From contig CAWHMO010000017.1 in NCBI GenBank assembly GCA_963830565.1, positions 1-64,000 on the forward strand: a stretch of 64,000 nucleotides of DNA, given 5' to 3'. The stretch's first letter is position 1. Each line of letters begins with the position of its first letter. Made by a program: the position numbers and the translations under genes. The notes beneath the pieces were generated by a model. It was not told the origin of the DNA. It made no database searches and saw only the letters and a program-made list of their open reading frames with translations. This stretch comes from DATFDN01 sp963830565. Lineage in GTDB: Bacteria; Pseudomonadota; Alphaproteobacteria; Acetobacterales; Acetobacteraceae. Below are positions 38,754-48,424 of the stretch, one piece after another.

Positions 38754-39697
38754 GATTCCCGCCTCCCCATCAAGCCGCGCGGGCGAAAGAACAGGATGAG
38801 GATCATCAGCACGTAGGGCAGCAGCGGCCCGATGCGCGCGACCGGGGTGGTGAGGATCTCGATTCCCAGATTGTCCCCGCTCACGGGGATGCCGAACGGG
38901 GTGAGCAGGCTCGCGACCGAGCCGTTCACCATCACCGCGAAGGTCTGCACGAGGCCCATGAAGATCGACGCGACGAAGCACCCGGCCAGCGAGCCCAGGC
39001 CGCCGAACACGACCACCACGAAGACGATCGGCCCCATGGCGTCCGCCATGCCGGAATCGGTGGTGAAGTAGTTGCCCCCGATGACACCCGCGAGCCCAGC
39101 CAGCACGCAGCCGCCGGCGAAGACGATGGTGAACACGCGCGGCACGTTATGGCCGAGCGCGCTCACCATGTCCGGATGGGTCAGCGCCGCCTGGATGATC
39201 AGCCCGATCCGCGTCTTCTTCAGCAGCAGCCAGATGCTGAGCAGCATCCCCGCCGAGACCACCAGCATGAAACCCCGATAGGCCGGGAAGTTCTGGCCGT
39301 AGAGGTGGAACAGCGGGAAGTTCAGGCTGGCGGGCACCTGATAGGGCACGGCGAGCGTGCCCCAGACCATCATCACCGCGCGCTGGATGATGAACACCAG
39401 GCCGAAGGTGAACAGCAGCTCGGCGATGTGGCCGTTGGCGTGACAGCGCCGCAGGCCCCACACCTCGATTGCGGCGCCGATCAGCCCGCAGGCGAGCGGG
39501 GCCAGGATCAGCCCGGCCCAGAAACTCACGTACTTGCTGACGTCGAAGGCGAAATACGCGCCGAGCATGTAGATGCTGGCGTGGGCGAAGTTCAGCACGC
39601 CCATCATGCTGAAGATGAGCGTAAGCCCGCTTGCCAGCATGAAGAGCAGCATCCCGTAGACGAGGCCGTTGAGCAGCGTATCGAGAAGGAGCTGCAT
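38750..39697 (-). CDS. livH: Branched-chain amino acid-type ABC permease LivH-like
   Basis: A 315-residue permease with about eight helices. LASGLTLIFSMMGVLNFAHA is the family's typical N-terminus and VVVFGGLGSLAGCF its ATPase-facing loop. It starts 28 bases downstream of the binding-protein gene. Confidence 0.93.
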   Translation of the reverse strand: MQLLLDTLLNGLVYGMLLFMLASGLTLIFSMMGVLNFAHASIYMLGAYFAFDVSKYVSFWAGLILAPLACGLIGAAIEVWGLRRCHANGHIAELLFTFGLVFIIQRAVMMVWGTLAVPYQVPASLNFPLFHLYGQNFPAYRGFMLVVSAGMLLSIWLLLKKTRIGLIIQAALTHPDMVSALGHNVPRVFTIVFAGGCVLAGLAGVIGGNYFTTDSGMADAMGPIVFVVVVFGGLGSLAGCFVASIFMGLVQTFAVMVNGSVASLLTPFGIPVSGDNLGIEILTTPVARIGPLLPYVLMILILFFRPRGLMGRRES

Positions 39698-39725
39698 GAT
39701 GCGGCCTCGCCCGCGATGACCGGAT

Positions 39726-40979
39726 CTAGGAGGTGGGCCGCTTCATCTTGCAGGTGGTCGCCATCTCCTCCTGCTCGGCCGGGACCGTGAAGATGGTCTT
39801 GAAGCCGAGGCCGGTGCCCTCGGTGTCGTATTTCACGTCCTTGGTCAGCAGGCCCTCGTAGTAGGGCAGGATCAGCTGGTGATCCTCCTTGCGCATCGTC
39901 TCGGTTTTCCCCAGCAGGTCCTTCTGCTGCATGTTCTCGAGGTTCCGGGCGATCTTGAGCACGTCGACCGATCCGGCCTGCGTGATCGCGCGCGACAGCA
40001 TCTCGAACATCACCACCCAGGGCTGCGCCACGAAGTCGAATTTGTGGTCCTTGCGGAAGCCCTGGTCGAATTTCTCGGCCGAGGGGATGTTCAACTCGAC
40101 CGGCAGGTTCTCGTTATACTCCATTATGACCGTCATCCGGTCCGCGCCGGTCTGCCCGATCGCCGTTACCGCGCCGGTCAGATAGGCGAGATAGGTGTCG
40201 AAGCGCACCTTCAGCCCGGCATCGACGGCGGCCTTCATCAGCAGGTTGAGGTCAGGCCCGTAATTGCCCGTCACCACGGATTGCGCGCCGGAGTTCTTGA
40301 TCTTGGTAACGTACGGCGAGAAGTCCTTGACTTGGCCGAGCGGCACGAACTCGTCGCCGACAATCTGGATGTCGGGGCGCAACTGCTGCAGGAACTTCTT
40401 GGTGTCATGCTCGACCGAGTGGCCAAACAGGTAATCCTGGTTGATGAGATACACCTTCTTGATGTCGGCTGGCAGCGACTTGATGCGCGCATAGGCCCGC
40501 TGCTCCACCGACCCGGTGAAGCGGAACTGCCAGAAATTGCAGAGCGGCGCGTTGGTGAGTTCGGTCGCGAGCGCGCCGCAGTTGAGATAGATCACCCGAT
40601 GGTCGGGGTTGCGCTCGTTGTTCTTCCCCACCCCGTCGATCAGGGCCGAGCCGACGTTGGAGCCGACGCACTGCATCACGAACGGGATGTTCTGGTCGGT
40701 GATGCGCTTGAGCGCGATCAGCGCCTCGGCCGGCTGCAATTTGTCGTCAAAGGTGACGATCTCGAATTTCTTGCCGAGCGGCGGGGCGTGCGCGTTCACG
40801 TAATCAACGATGTAGTGCAGCACCTGAAGGAACTGGTCGCCGCTCATGGCGAACGTTCCGGAGAACGGGTCGACATAGCCGATCTTGATCGTGTCGTCCG
40901 CGGCGCTGGCCCTGGGAAGGGCGGCGAGTAAGCCAAGCACGAGACCGCAGATCGCGGCGGGAAGCCCCCGACGTGTCAT
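39726..40979 (-). CDS. livK: Periplasmic Liv-type substrate-binding protein
   Basis: A 417-residue binding protein with a signal peptide (LPRASAADD near residue 27) and the periplasmic-binding fold type I: IKIGYVDPFSGTFAMSGDQF and QDYLFGHSVEHDTKKFLQQL. First gene of livKHMGF. Liv-like systems also import aromatic acids, amides and other small molecules, so the ligand is open. The neighbouring flavoenzymes may process it. Confidence 0.9.
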   Translation of the reverse strand: MTRRGLPAAICGLVLGLLAALPRASAADDTIKIGYVDPFSGTFAMSGDQFLQVLHYIVDYVNAHAPPLGKKFEIVTFDDKLQPAEALIALKRITDQNIPFVMQCVGSNVGSALIDGVGKNNERNPDHRVIYLNCGALATELTNAPLCNFWQFRFTGSVEQRAYARIKSLPADIKKVYLINQDYLFGHSVEHDTKKFLQQLRPDIQIVGDEFVPLGQVKDFSPYVTKIKNSGAQSVVTGNYGPDLNLLMKAAVDAGLKVRFDTYLAYLTGAVTAIGQTGADRMTVIMEYNENLPVELNIPSAEKFDQGFRKDHKFDFVAQPWVVMFEMLSRAITQAGSVDVLKIARNLENMQQKDLLGKTETMRKEDHQLILPYYEGLLTKDVKYDTEGTGLGFKTIFTVPAEQEEMATTCKMKRPTS

Positions 40980-41088
40980 GTTCCCTCCGTGGCCCCGCGC
41001 TTGCCGGCGGGTGTCGCATCATTCGAAAGCGTTGGCACGCGCCCCCGACGAAGTCAAACTCCCAGGCTGGTCAAGGTGAGGGCGGACG

Positions 41089-42324
41089 ATGCAGCGCATT
41101 CTTGTTCTTGGTGCCGGCTTCGCCGGTCTCTGGAGTGCCATTGGGGCTGCCCGCAAGCTTGACGAGCTCGGCATTGGCTCCGACCGGGTCGAGGTCCTGG
41201 TCATCAATCGTACCGAGTGGCATTCCATCCGGGTTCGCAACTATGAGGCTGATCTCGATCAGACACGGGTTCGGCTCAATGATGTCCTGGACCCGATCGG
41301 CGTCAAGCACGTGGAAGGAGAAATCACCGACATCGACAGCGCAGGAAAAGCGGTTTCCTGCTCGATCAGGGGCAACCCACGCGTCTTCCCGTATGACCGC
41401 CTCGTCGTTGCTCTTGGCAGCCGCCTTGTTCGGCCGGCAATTCCTGGCCTGGAGACGCACGCCTTTGATGTCGATACTTACGAGGCTGCTGCTCGGCTCA
41501 ACGCCCACATCGCCACCCTGCCATCTCGCCGATCCCGTGCCGGCCAATACACCGTGCTCGTCGTTGGTGCCGGCCTGACCGGCATCGAGACCGCAACGGA
41601 GATGCTGGGCAAGCTTCGCACCGCGATCGCGGCGGCTCCGGGTCTTGAGCCTGGGTCGTGTCCCCGCGTGATCCTCGCCGACCGGCAGCCGTGGATCGGC
41701 TCCGATATGGGCGAGAGCGCACGGCCGGTTATCGCGGAAGCCCTACAGGCGCTCGACGTGGAGACGCGCGTCGGCGTCTCCGTGGCCTCGATCGACGAGC
41801 AAGGGGCCACGCTCACGACAGGCGAACGCATCGCCACTGCCACGGTGGTGTGGTGCGCCGGGATGCAGGCTAGTCCCTTGACCGCGTGCTTCCCGGTGGA
41901 GCGTGATCGGCTCGGTCGCCTGCCAGTTGACCACTGCCTCAAGGTCAAGGGCATGCCAGCCGAGTTCGCCGCGGGCGACGTCGCGTGGCTCCCGATCGAC
42001 GGCAGCCATCTGTCCGTCATGTCGTGCCAGCACGGTCGCCCGATGGGCCGCTTCGCGGGCCACAACGTCGTGTGTGACCTTATGGGTCAGCCCATGCTGC
42101 CGCTCTGTATCGATTGGTACACCACGATTCTCGATCTCGGCCCCTGGGGAGCCGTCTACACGGAGGGATGGGACCGTCGCGTCGCCTCGACGGGCTCAGC
42201 CGCCAAGCAGACCAAGCAGATCATCAATCGCCAGCGCATCTACCCGCCGCGCTCCGGCGATCGCCGCGAGATCCTGGACGCCGCGGCGCCGGTCATCCAG
42301 GCGCCCCCGCGCCGATTCGAATGA
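41089..42324 (+). CDS. NAD(P)/FAD-dependent oxidoreductase, NDH-2-like
   Basis: A 411-residue two-dinucleotide-fold flavoprotein. The first Rossmann motif is ILVLGAGFAGLWSA; the second, for NAD(P)H, is TVLVVGAGLTGIETATEM. The FAD-contact AAGDVAW is present. Type II NADH dehydrogenase-like layout, but no C-terminal membrane helix is evident. Parts of the gene are lower in G+C than the flanks. Twelve bases separate it from the GMC oxidoreductase gene, suggesting one transcript. Confidence 0.82.
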   Translation: MQRILVLGAGFAGLWSAIGAARKLDELGIGSDRVEVLVINRTEWHSIRVRNYEADLDQTRVRLNDVLDPIGVKHVEGEITDIDSAGKAVSCSIRGNPRVFPYDRLVVALGSRLVRPAIPGLETHAFDVDTYEAAARLNAHIATLPSRRSRAGQYTVLVVGAGLTGIETATEMLGKLRTAIAAAPGLEPGSCPRVILADRQPWIGSDMGESARPVIAEALQALDVETRVGVSVASIDEQGATLTTGERIATATVVWCAGMQASPLTACFPVERDRLGRLPVDHCLKVKGMPAEFAAGDVAWLPIDGSHLSVMSCQHGRPMGRFAGHNVVCDLMGQPMLPLCIDWYTTILDLGPWGAVYTEGWDRRVASTGSAAKQTKQIINRQRIYPPRSGDRREILDAAAPVIQAPPRRFE

Positions 42325-42336
42325 CGGAGAAAGCCG

Positions 42337-43941
42337 ATGGAAGGCCAAGCCACGGAGTTCGACTTCATCATCATCGGCGCGGGCTCGGCTGGCTGCGTGC
42401 TCGCCAACCGGCTGTCGGAGGACAAGCGCAACCGCGTCCTGGTACTGGAGGCCGGCGGCAAGGACACCAATCTTTGGATCCACGTTCCGGCCGGCTTTTT
42501 CCGCAACATCTATCACCCGAAGATCACCTGGCAGTTCGAGACCGAGCCGGTGCCAGGCCTCGACGGCCGCCGGGTGTCCTGGCCGCGGGGCAAGGTGCTG
42601 GGCGGCTCGTCGTCTATTAACGGGCTGATCTACATTCGCGGTCAGAAGCAGGACTTCGACATGTGGCGGCAGATGGGCTGCACGGGCTGGTCCTACGACG
42701 ACGTGCTGCCCTATTTTCGCAAGGCCGAGCACCAGGAGCGCGGCTCGGACACCTATCATGGCGGCGACGGTCCGCTCTGGGTCTCCGACCTGCGCTCCCG
42801 CCACGAGCTCAACGACGCCTTCATGAAGGGCGCCCAGGAGCTCGGCTATTCCTACAACCCGGACTTCAACGGCGCCGAGCAGGAAGGCGTCGGGCCGCTG
42901 CAGATCACCGTGAAGGGGCTTCGCCGGTGCAGCGCCGCCTTCGCCTATCTGCGTCCGGCGCGGCGGCGGCCGAACCTGAAAGTGGAGATCAAGGCGCTGG
43001 CGCACCGCGTGCTGTTCGAGGGCAAGCGCGCGATCGGGGTGGAGTTCGCGCAGGACGGCCAGATCCGGCAGGCGCGCGCGCGGCGCGAGGTGATCCTGAC
43101 CGGCGGCTCGATCAACTCGCCGCAACTGCTCCAGCTCTCGGGCGTCGGTCCCGGCGAGCTACTTTCCTCGCTGGGGATCGAGGTGATCCATCAGTTGCCC
43201 GGTGTCGGCGAGAACCTCCAGGACCACCTGGGCGGGCGCGTGATGTGGCGCTGCGCGCGCGCCAACACCTACAACGAGATCGGGCGGAACTGGAGGCTGC
43301 AGGCGCAGGCGGGCGTGCAATATCTGCTGGCCCGCGGCGGACCGCTGATGACGGGGGCGAGTCCGATCGGGATGTTCGTGAAGACCCGGCCGGAGCTGGA
43401 GAGCCCGGACGTGCAATACCAGTTCCTGGCCGGCAGCCTGGACAAGGCGGGCGAGCCCATGCACGCTTGGCCCGGCTGCATGGGGGTGACGATCCCCTGC
43501 CGGCCTGAAAGTCGCGGCTGGCTCCGCATCACCTCGCCCGATCCCGCCAAGCCCCCTGCCCTGCAGCCGAACTACCTGGCCACCCAGGGCGACCGGACGA
43601 CGATGATCGCCGGCATGCGCATCCTGCGGAACGTGTTCCAGAGCCCGGCGATGCAACGGCTGCTGACCGAGGAATACATGCCCGGCAAGGACGTGCGGAG
43701 CGACGAGCAGTGGCTGGAGCACGTGCGCCGCACCGGCGGCACCACCTATCATCAGACCAGCACCTGCACGATGGGCACGCATCCGATGGCGGTGGTCGAT
43801 CCCTCGTTGCGCGTGCACGGCATGGAGGGGCTGCGCGTGGCCGACGCCTCGGTGATGCCGACGGTGATCTCGGGAAATACCAACGCCGCCACCATCATGG
43901 TCGCGGAGAAGGCGGCGGAGATGATCCTGCGGCAGGTGTGA
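42337..43941 (+). CDS. GMC-family flavin oxidoreductase (choline dehydrogenase-like)
   Basis: A 534-residue GMC enzyme: FIIIGAGSAGCVLANRLSE binds FAD, then WPRGKVLGGSSSINGLIYIR and GSINSPQLLQLSGVG (both GMC signatures). The C-terminal active-site part is TYHQTSTCTMG with SGNTNAATIMVAEK. It oxidises a primary alcohol of unknown identity. Preceded by GACGGAGAAAGCCG. Confidence 0.92.
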   Translation: MEGQATEFDFIIIGAGSAGCVLANRLSEDKRNRVLVLEAGGKDTNLWIHVPAGFFRNIYHPKITWQFETEPVPGLDGRRVSWPRGKVLGGSSSINGLIYIRGQKQDFDMWRQMGCTGWSYDDVLPYFRKAEHQERGSDTYHGGDGPLWVSDLRSRHELNDAFMKGAQELGYSYNPDFNGAEQEGVGPLQITVKGLRRCSAAFAYLRPARRRPNLKVEIKALAHRVLFEGKRAIGVEFAQDGQIRQARARREVILTGGSINSPQLLQLSGVGPGELLSSLGIEVIHQLPGVGENLQDHLGGRVMWRCARANTYNEIGRNWRLQAQAGVQYLLARGGPLMTGASPIGMFVKTRPELESPDVQYQFLAGSLDKAGEPMHAWPGCMGVTIPCRPESRGWLRITSPDPAKPPALQPNYLATQGDRTTMIAGMRILRNVFQSPAMQRLLTEEYMPGKDVRSDEQWLEHVRRTGGTTYHQTSTCTMGTHPMAVVDPSLRVHGMEGLRVADASVMPTVISGNTNAATIMVAEKAAEMILRQV

Positions 43942-43984
43942 TGGGAACCGAATCCGGCTCTATTTCGGTTCGAATGGAACGACC

Positions 43985-44512
43985 CTAATCCCGGCCGCCC
44001 AGCGCGGCTTTGCATCTCTGCACGCCGCGCATGACGGCTGGCATCCGGCTCCGGTCGATCGGGAACGACACCCCGCCGGCTTGGCCGTTGGGGAAGTCGA
44101 CAGTGATCTCGCGCTCGCTGGGCAAGATGTCCGCGATCGGCCGGTCAAGCCGGGCCCTGATCCAATCCCGGTAATCGACCACGGGAAGCTGGGTGGCGAC
44201 GCCGCCCGGGCCTGAGCTTGCCCGGCCAACGGCGATCTCCACCTTCGCGGTGCCTGCGCGGTCGCCGAAGCGCCAGCCGGGGTGCTGGATGAAAAGCGAC
44301 GGGTTTTCCGCCTTTCGCCACATGAAAAGCAGGACGTCGTCGTCGTGGTACATGACCAGCGAACAGGCCTTCTCGCCGGTGTCGGTGCGGTGCCCGACAA
44401 CTTCGGCCCCCTGCGTGCGCCACCAGATAGTCAGATCATCCGCCGTATCGCCCGCGCGCGCCGCGCCCCACGCCGAGAGCGCGACTGAAAAACCGAGAAG
44501 AAGACTGCGCAT
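43985..44512 (-). CDS. Secreted protein of unknown function
   Basis: A 175-residue exported protein: signal peptide ending WGAARAGD near residue 19. The mature part is mixed alpha/beta (AEVVGHRTDTGEKACSLVMY; LFMWRKAENPSLFIQHPGW). One Cys near residue 40 and one near the C-terminus. ATG 44512 is chosen because the signal peptide starts there. I do not recognise the family. Confidence 0.55.
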   Translation of the reverse strand: MRSLLLGFSVALSAWGAARAGDTADDLTIWWRTQGAEVVGHRTDTGEKACSLVMYHDDDVLLFMWRKAENPSLFIQHPGWRFGDRAGTAKVEIAVGRASSGPGGVATQLPVVDYRDWIRARLDRPIADILPSEREITVDFPNGQAGGVSFPIDRSRMPAVMRGVQRCKAALGGRD

Positions 44513-44618
44513 ACCCAATGGATGCGCGGCAACGGCCGGCAGGCGATACACAAAGGGCGGAGGCGGAAACTTGGCGAATGGCCGCGGCCTTTCGGCCACC
44601 ATCCGCGACGGCTATGCT

Positions 44619-44648
44619 GACCGAGGCCGGCATGCGCCGGCCTCGGTC
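44619..44648. terminator. Hairpin between convergent/tandem small genes
   Basis: A perfect 13-bp stem, GACCGAGGCCGGC and complement, around the loop ATGC. It lies downstream of the SelW-type gene (minus strand) and is a plausible terminator, though no T-run follows on that strand. Confidence 0.5.
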
Positions 44649-44716
44649 CTTGGCATAACGCCCACCGTCACGCGGCGGGCATCGCGCGCTTCTTCCGGAT
44701 TGCCGGAAAACGGGCA

Positions 44717-44935
44717 TCAGCCGATCGTGGCAAGAATCTCGTCGTCGGTCGGGAAGCGGCCGCTCGCTTTCTTGGAGTACCGTATCTTCCCGTCGACCGC
44801 GATCTCGAAAACCCCGCCGCCGCTCTTGCGAAGGCTCACTTCGGTTGCAGGCGACCTAGCCACGATCATGTCCCGCGCCCGTCTGGCGCGCGGTTCGTAG
44901 CCTCACATCCCGCAGTATTCGATCTCGACCTTCAT
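44717..44935 (-). CDS. SelW/Rdx-family protein with UGA-encoded selenocysteine
   Basis: Seventy-two codons read MKVEIEYCGM, then UGA (44905-44903), then GYEPRARRARDMIVARSP, and on to GGGVFEIAVDGKIRYSKKAS and GRFPTDDEILATIG before a final TGA. This is a complete SelT/SelW/SelH (Rdx) thioredoxin-like protein whose CxxC/CxxU motif is YCGMU. The continuation beyond UGA matches the family (VDGK..(Y/F)SKK..GRFP). AGGAGACCACTCC precedes the ATG. A hairpin (CGCGCC, loop AGACG, GGCGCG) has its loop 19 bases after the UGA, the right distance and form for a bacterial SECIS. Selenocysteine machinery is not in the window. Confidence 0.85.
44874..44890 (-). promoter_or_regulatory. Candidate bacterial SECIS hairpin
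   Basis: Immediately downstream of the in-frame UGA, a 6-bp stem (44890-44885 with 44879-44874) encloses the 5-base loop AGACG. A G lies within the first two loop bases and the loop begins 19 bases after the UGA, which fits the known rules for SelB-recognised elements. The stem is GC-rich, in GC-rich DNA, so chance hairpins are possible. Confidence 0.55.
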
Positions 44936-45029
44936 GGAGTGGTCTCCTGTTTTGATGTCGGCCAACGCGGAACGCGGCCAGGCGCGAGCATGAGCCGAAA
45001 GACTTGGTGACGCCAGTTGGATCGCGCGC

Positions 45030-45857
45030 CTAGGATCGTGGGGCCGATCCGAGGCCGCGCAGGCCGCCGGGGGTAATGCCGAAGGCCGCCCGGATCGCCG
45101 CCCCGAACGCCGGCGTGCTTGCATACCCTACGCTCGCGGCGGCGCGGGCCGGCGTGGCACCGGCCGCCAGCAGCGCCACGGCCTCTGTCAGACGGAGCTG
45201 ACGGCGCCACTGCTGAAAGCTCATTCCCGTCTCTCGCCGAAACAGTCGCGCAAGCGTGCGCACGGAAGCACCCGCCTCGGCGGCTAGCAGGTCGAGGCTG
45301 CGCGCCTCGTCCGGGCGGGCGCGCAGCCGGGCGGTGAGCCGCGACAGGCGCGGGTCGCGCGGCACTGGCAACGCAAGCGGCAGCGACGGCGCGCGCGCGA
45401 TCTCGTCCAGCGCGAGCGCGGCGAGGTGGCGACCGCGCCCCTTGAGATCCCAGTTAAGCGGCTCGGTGCAGGCGGCGAGGATCAGTTCGCGCAACAGCGG
45501 CGACACCGCGATGACCGTGACCCTGGGCGGCGCCACGCGCGCGGCATCGGCGCGCAGGAACAGCGCCCGCATGGCGACCGGCCCATCCATGCGGACCGCG
45601 TGAGACAGGGCGGCGGGGATGAAAAGTCCGGTGCCGGGAGGGATGGCGTAACTCGCGTCGTCGGTGGCGACCCGCAGCACGCCGGAAAGCGTATACAGAA
45701 GTTGCGCCCGAACATGACGGTGTGGCTCGGTGGCGAAGCCGTCGGGATAGTCCTGCGTGAAGCCGACGACGGCACGCGGCGCGTGCTCGTGCGCCACGGT
45801 GCGGGCGTTGCGGTCGGGCGGCGAGTGTCCGATACGCGACATGATATGGCCGGACAT
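45030..45857 (-). CDS. AraC-family transcriptional regulator
   Basis: A 275-residue regulator. The N-terminal cupin-like sensor contains PHRHVRAQLLYTLSG and IPAALSHAVRM. The C-terminal AraC DNA-binding domain has ASVRTLARLFRRETGMSFQQW and VGYASTPAFGAAIRAAFGI. Divergent from an MFS transporter gene with 62 bases between, so it probably controls that gene. Confidence 0.9.
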   Translation of the reverse strand: MSGHIMSRIGHSPPDRNARTVAHEHAPRAVVGFTQDYPDGFATEPHRHVRAQLLYTLSGVLRVATDDASYAIPPGTGLFIPAALSHAVRMDGPVAMRALFLRADAARVAPPRVTVIAVSPLLRELILAACTEPLNWDLKGRGRHLAALALDEIARAPSLPLALPVPRDPRLSRLTARLRARPDEARSLDLLAAEAGASVRTLARLFRRETGMSFQQWRRQLRLTEAVALLAAGATPARAAASVGYASTPAFGAAIRAAFGITPGGLRGLGSAPRS

Positions 45858-45919
45858 CGTGATGCAGACAGCCTAGATCAGTTCGCAAGTGGCGCAAAGA
45901 AACCCGGAGCCCGCAGTCG

Positions 45920-47149
45920 ATGCCCGACCCCGCCCGCCGTCAGATCGCCTTCATCAACGCCGCCCACGGACTGACGCACTACTCGTTGCTGATCCTGCCG
46001 ACCGCCGTTCTGGTCATGGCCCGCCCCGGCGGAGCGTTCGGGTCGGGGTACGGGTCGATCCTGGCGCTGGCGACCGGCGGTTTCGTGCTCTACGGCGCGG
46101 CATCGCTGCCGCAGGGATGGCTCGCGGCGCGGCTCGGGCGCAAGACGATGCTGGCGGCGTTCTTCCTCGGCACCGGCGCTTCGCTCATCGCCGCCGGGCT
46201 GGTCGGCTCGCCGCTGGGATTGGCGCTGGCCCTGGCGTCGGCGGGGCTGTTCGCCGCCATCTACCACCCGATCGGCACCGCCATGCTCGTGGACGCGGCC
46301 GGCGCGAAGCCCGGCCGGGCCATTGGGCTGAACGGCGTGTTCGGCAACCTGGGCGTCGCACTCGCCCCGGTGCTGACCGGGCTGCTCGCGAATGCCGCGA
46401 GCTGGCGCTGGGCCTTCGCCGCGCCCGGCCTGGTCTGCATCGGGGCCGGGCTGGTCTGGCTGCGCGAGCGCGCCGTCGAACATACGAGCCATCGCGCCCG
46501 CGCCGCGTTCCCGGCGATCCCGCGCCCGCTGGTGCGCCGTGCCGTGGTAGTGCTGATGCTGATCGCCGCCGTCTCCGGGCTGGTGTTCAACGCCTTCACC
46601 CTGCTGCTGCCGAAGCTGATTCAGGAGCGGCTCGCCGACAGCCCGCATCTTTTGCCGCTGGTCGGCGCGGCGGCGTTCGCCGTAACGCTCTGCGGGGCGT
46701 TGACGCAGATCACCGTCGGGCACCTGATCGACCGCATGACCCTGAAGCGCGTGTTCCTGCCGCTCGCGCTGGTCCTGGCTCCCGGCCTCCTCGCGCTTGC
46801 CTGGCTGCATGGCTGGGCCGTGCTGCCCGCCGCTGGCGCGGTCGCCGCCGTGCTGTTCGGCCAGGTCACGGTGAACGAGACGATGACAGCGCGCTATATC
46901 TCGCCCGAGCTGCGCGCGCGCATCTATTCCGTGCGGTTCTTTGTGGGCTTCCTCGGGGCCGCGGTCGCGGCGCCCATGGTGGGACTGCTGCAGGAGCGTA
47001 CGGGCAGCCTGGAACTGGTGATGCTGGTCCTGGCGGCGTTCGCGCTGGTCACGCTCGGCTGCGCGCTGTTCTTCCCCGATCGACCGGAGGAGCTGCGGCC
47101 GGAGCTTTGGGCGCGCGCGGTGCCGGTTCCGGCCGAGTTGAGGGCATAG
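45920..47149 (+). CDS. Major facilitator superfamily transporter
   Basis: A 409-residue MFS protein with about twelve helices. The loop 2-3 motif is seen as LAARLGRKTMLA, and GLNGVFGNLGVALAPVLTG is a typical helix 5 region. Its substrate is unknown. The AraC-family gene is divergently placed 62 bases away and is the likely regulator. Confidence 0.88.
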   Translation: MPDPARRQIAFINAAHGLTHYSLLILPTAVLVMARPGGAFGSGYGSILALATGGFVLYGAASLPQGWLAARLGRKTMLAAFFLGTGASLIAAGLVGSPLGLALALASAGLFAAIYHPIGTAMLVDAAGAKPGRAIGLNGVFGNLGVALAPVLTGLLANAASWRWAFAAPGLVCIGAGLVWLRERAVEHTSHRARAAFPAIPRPLVRRAVVVLMLIAAVSGLVFNAFTLLLPKLIQERLADSPHLLPLVGAAAFAVTLCGALTQITVGHLIDRMTLKRVFLPLALVLAPGLLALAWLHGWAVLPAAGAVAAVLFGQVTVNETMTARYISPELRARIYSVRFFVGFLGAAVAAPMVGLLQERTGSLELVMLVLAAFALVTLGCALFFPDRPEELRPELWARAVPVPAELRA

Positions 47150-47548
47150 TATCGGTTGTCAGCTGAGCAGCGCCGCTCTCATCAACCAAAGCCGTCAACG
47201 GCGCCGAATCTGGATGCTGCCTTGAGCGGTCCGATGCAGCTGGCGCCCGACGGCTGACTTGAACATCGCCTGTACCTGAAGGGCGGGCGCGATCCGCGAC
47301 CACAGTGGTTTGGCAAAATGCCGGCAACTCCTCACTGGATCGGACCGCAGCCGCAGCATGCCCATCATCTGCCGCAAGTTGGCGGCGTGCCGGCGAGCAC
47401 GCTTTACCCCCACCTGCACGCCGACGGCACGCGGACAGCGCCCGGCGTCAAGCTGCTCGCCGCGGCAGTGGGTGAACCGCATCCCTCCCATCCCGGAACG
47501 TGAATGCGGCCCACGCAGCAAACGGCGTGAACCTGAGGCCGTCCGGCG
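47150..47548. other. Spacer without a recognised gene
   Basis: About 400 bases between the MFS gene and the LysR relic. Open frames on both strands show no family motif I can name. Given the IS110 and pseudogenes that follow, it is probably degraded sequence. Confidence 0.35.
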
Positions 47549-48424
47549 ATGACAGCCCGTCGATACCTGGATCAACGCCTGCGGCTTCACCTCTTGCGGG
47601 CCGTGGACGCCATCGAGAGGCACCGCAGCCTCTAAGGCGTCGTGGCCCTCGGCGTCAGCCAGCCGGCGCTGACCAGAGTCTGCACGAGCTGGAGGACATC
47701 CTCCAGCTTCGGCTGTTCGACCGCCACTCCCGCGGCGTGTGCTCGACCGAGGCCGGGACCGTGTTCGTCCGGTCGGCCCGGCGCATCCTCGCCGAGCTGC
47801 GCCGGCTCGATGAGGATCTCGACCTGCTCTCCAGCCCAGGCGGCGGCGCCCTGGCGCTCGGCGCCCTGCCCGTCGCCGCGGCCGGCGTGCTGCCCGGTGT
47901 GCTGACCCGGCTCAAGGCCGCCTACCCCGCCATCAGGGTCCGGCTGCAGCAAGGGCGCACGGAGGAGTTGCTGCCGCTGCTCGCGTCGGGCGAGCTCGAC
48001 CTGATCGTGGGGAGACTCTATGAGCCCGCCGTGCCCGACGGCTTCGCGCGCGAGGCGCTGTGGACCGAGCCGATCTCCGTCCTCGCCCGCGCCGAGCACC
48101 CGATCTTCTCCTCGGGGGCGGTGACGGTCGAGGAGCTGCGTCGCTACGATCTCGTCCTGCCCACCGTCACCCAGCGCGTCGGCCAGGAGATCGAGCACCT
48201 GCTCTCCCTGCTCGGGATCGATCCGGCGACCTCCCTCCGCTCGAGCTCCTACGGCTTCATCCGGGAGATGCTGCACGGGACCGACCTGCTCTCGGTCATG
48301 CCGCGCCTCATGATGGTCGGTGACCTGCTGCGCGGCACGCTGCGCGTGGTGTCCCTGCCGATCCCCGCGCCGGACCGGCCGGCGGGGCTGATCCTGCCGC
48401 GCGGCCGGCCGCTGCCCGCCGCGG
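47549..48424 (+). pseudogene. LysR-family regulator, nonsense, frameshift and 3' truncation by IS110
   Basis: A LysR-type regulator of the kind that controls aromatic catabolism. The start MTARRYLDQRLRLHLLRAVD leads to an in-frame TAA (47633-47635) in the DNA-binding helix, before ALGVSQPALT. A frameshift then gives SLHELEDILQLRLFDRHSRG. The effector domain LASGELDLIVGRLYEP follows intact until PRGRPLPAAG near 48424, where the IS110 sequence begins; the last few dozen residues are lost. Three lesions make it dead. It lies upstream of the dioxygenase cluster that it presumably regulated. Confidence 0.8.

Noticed and set aside
47150..47548. A transposase-like frame ending QLHRTAQGSIQIRRR
   Set aside because: No motif could be tied to a named IS family with confidence, so it is left as unassigned spacer.
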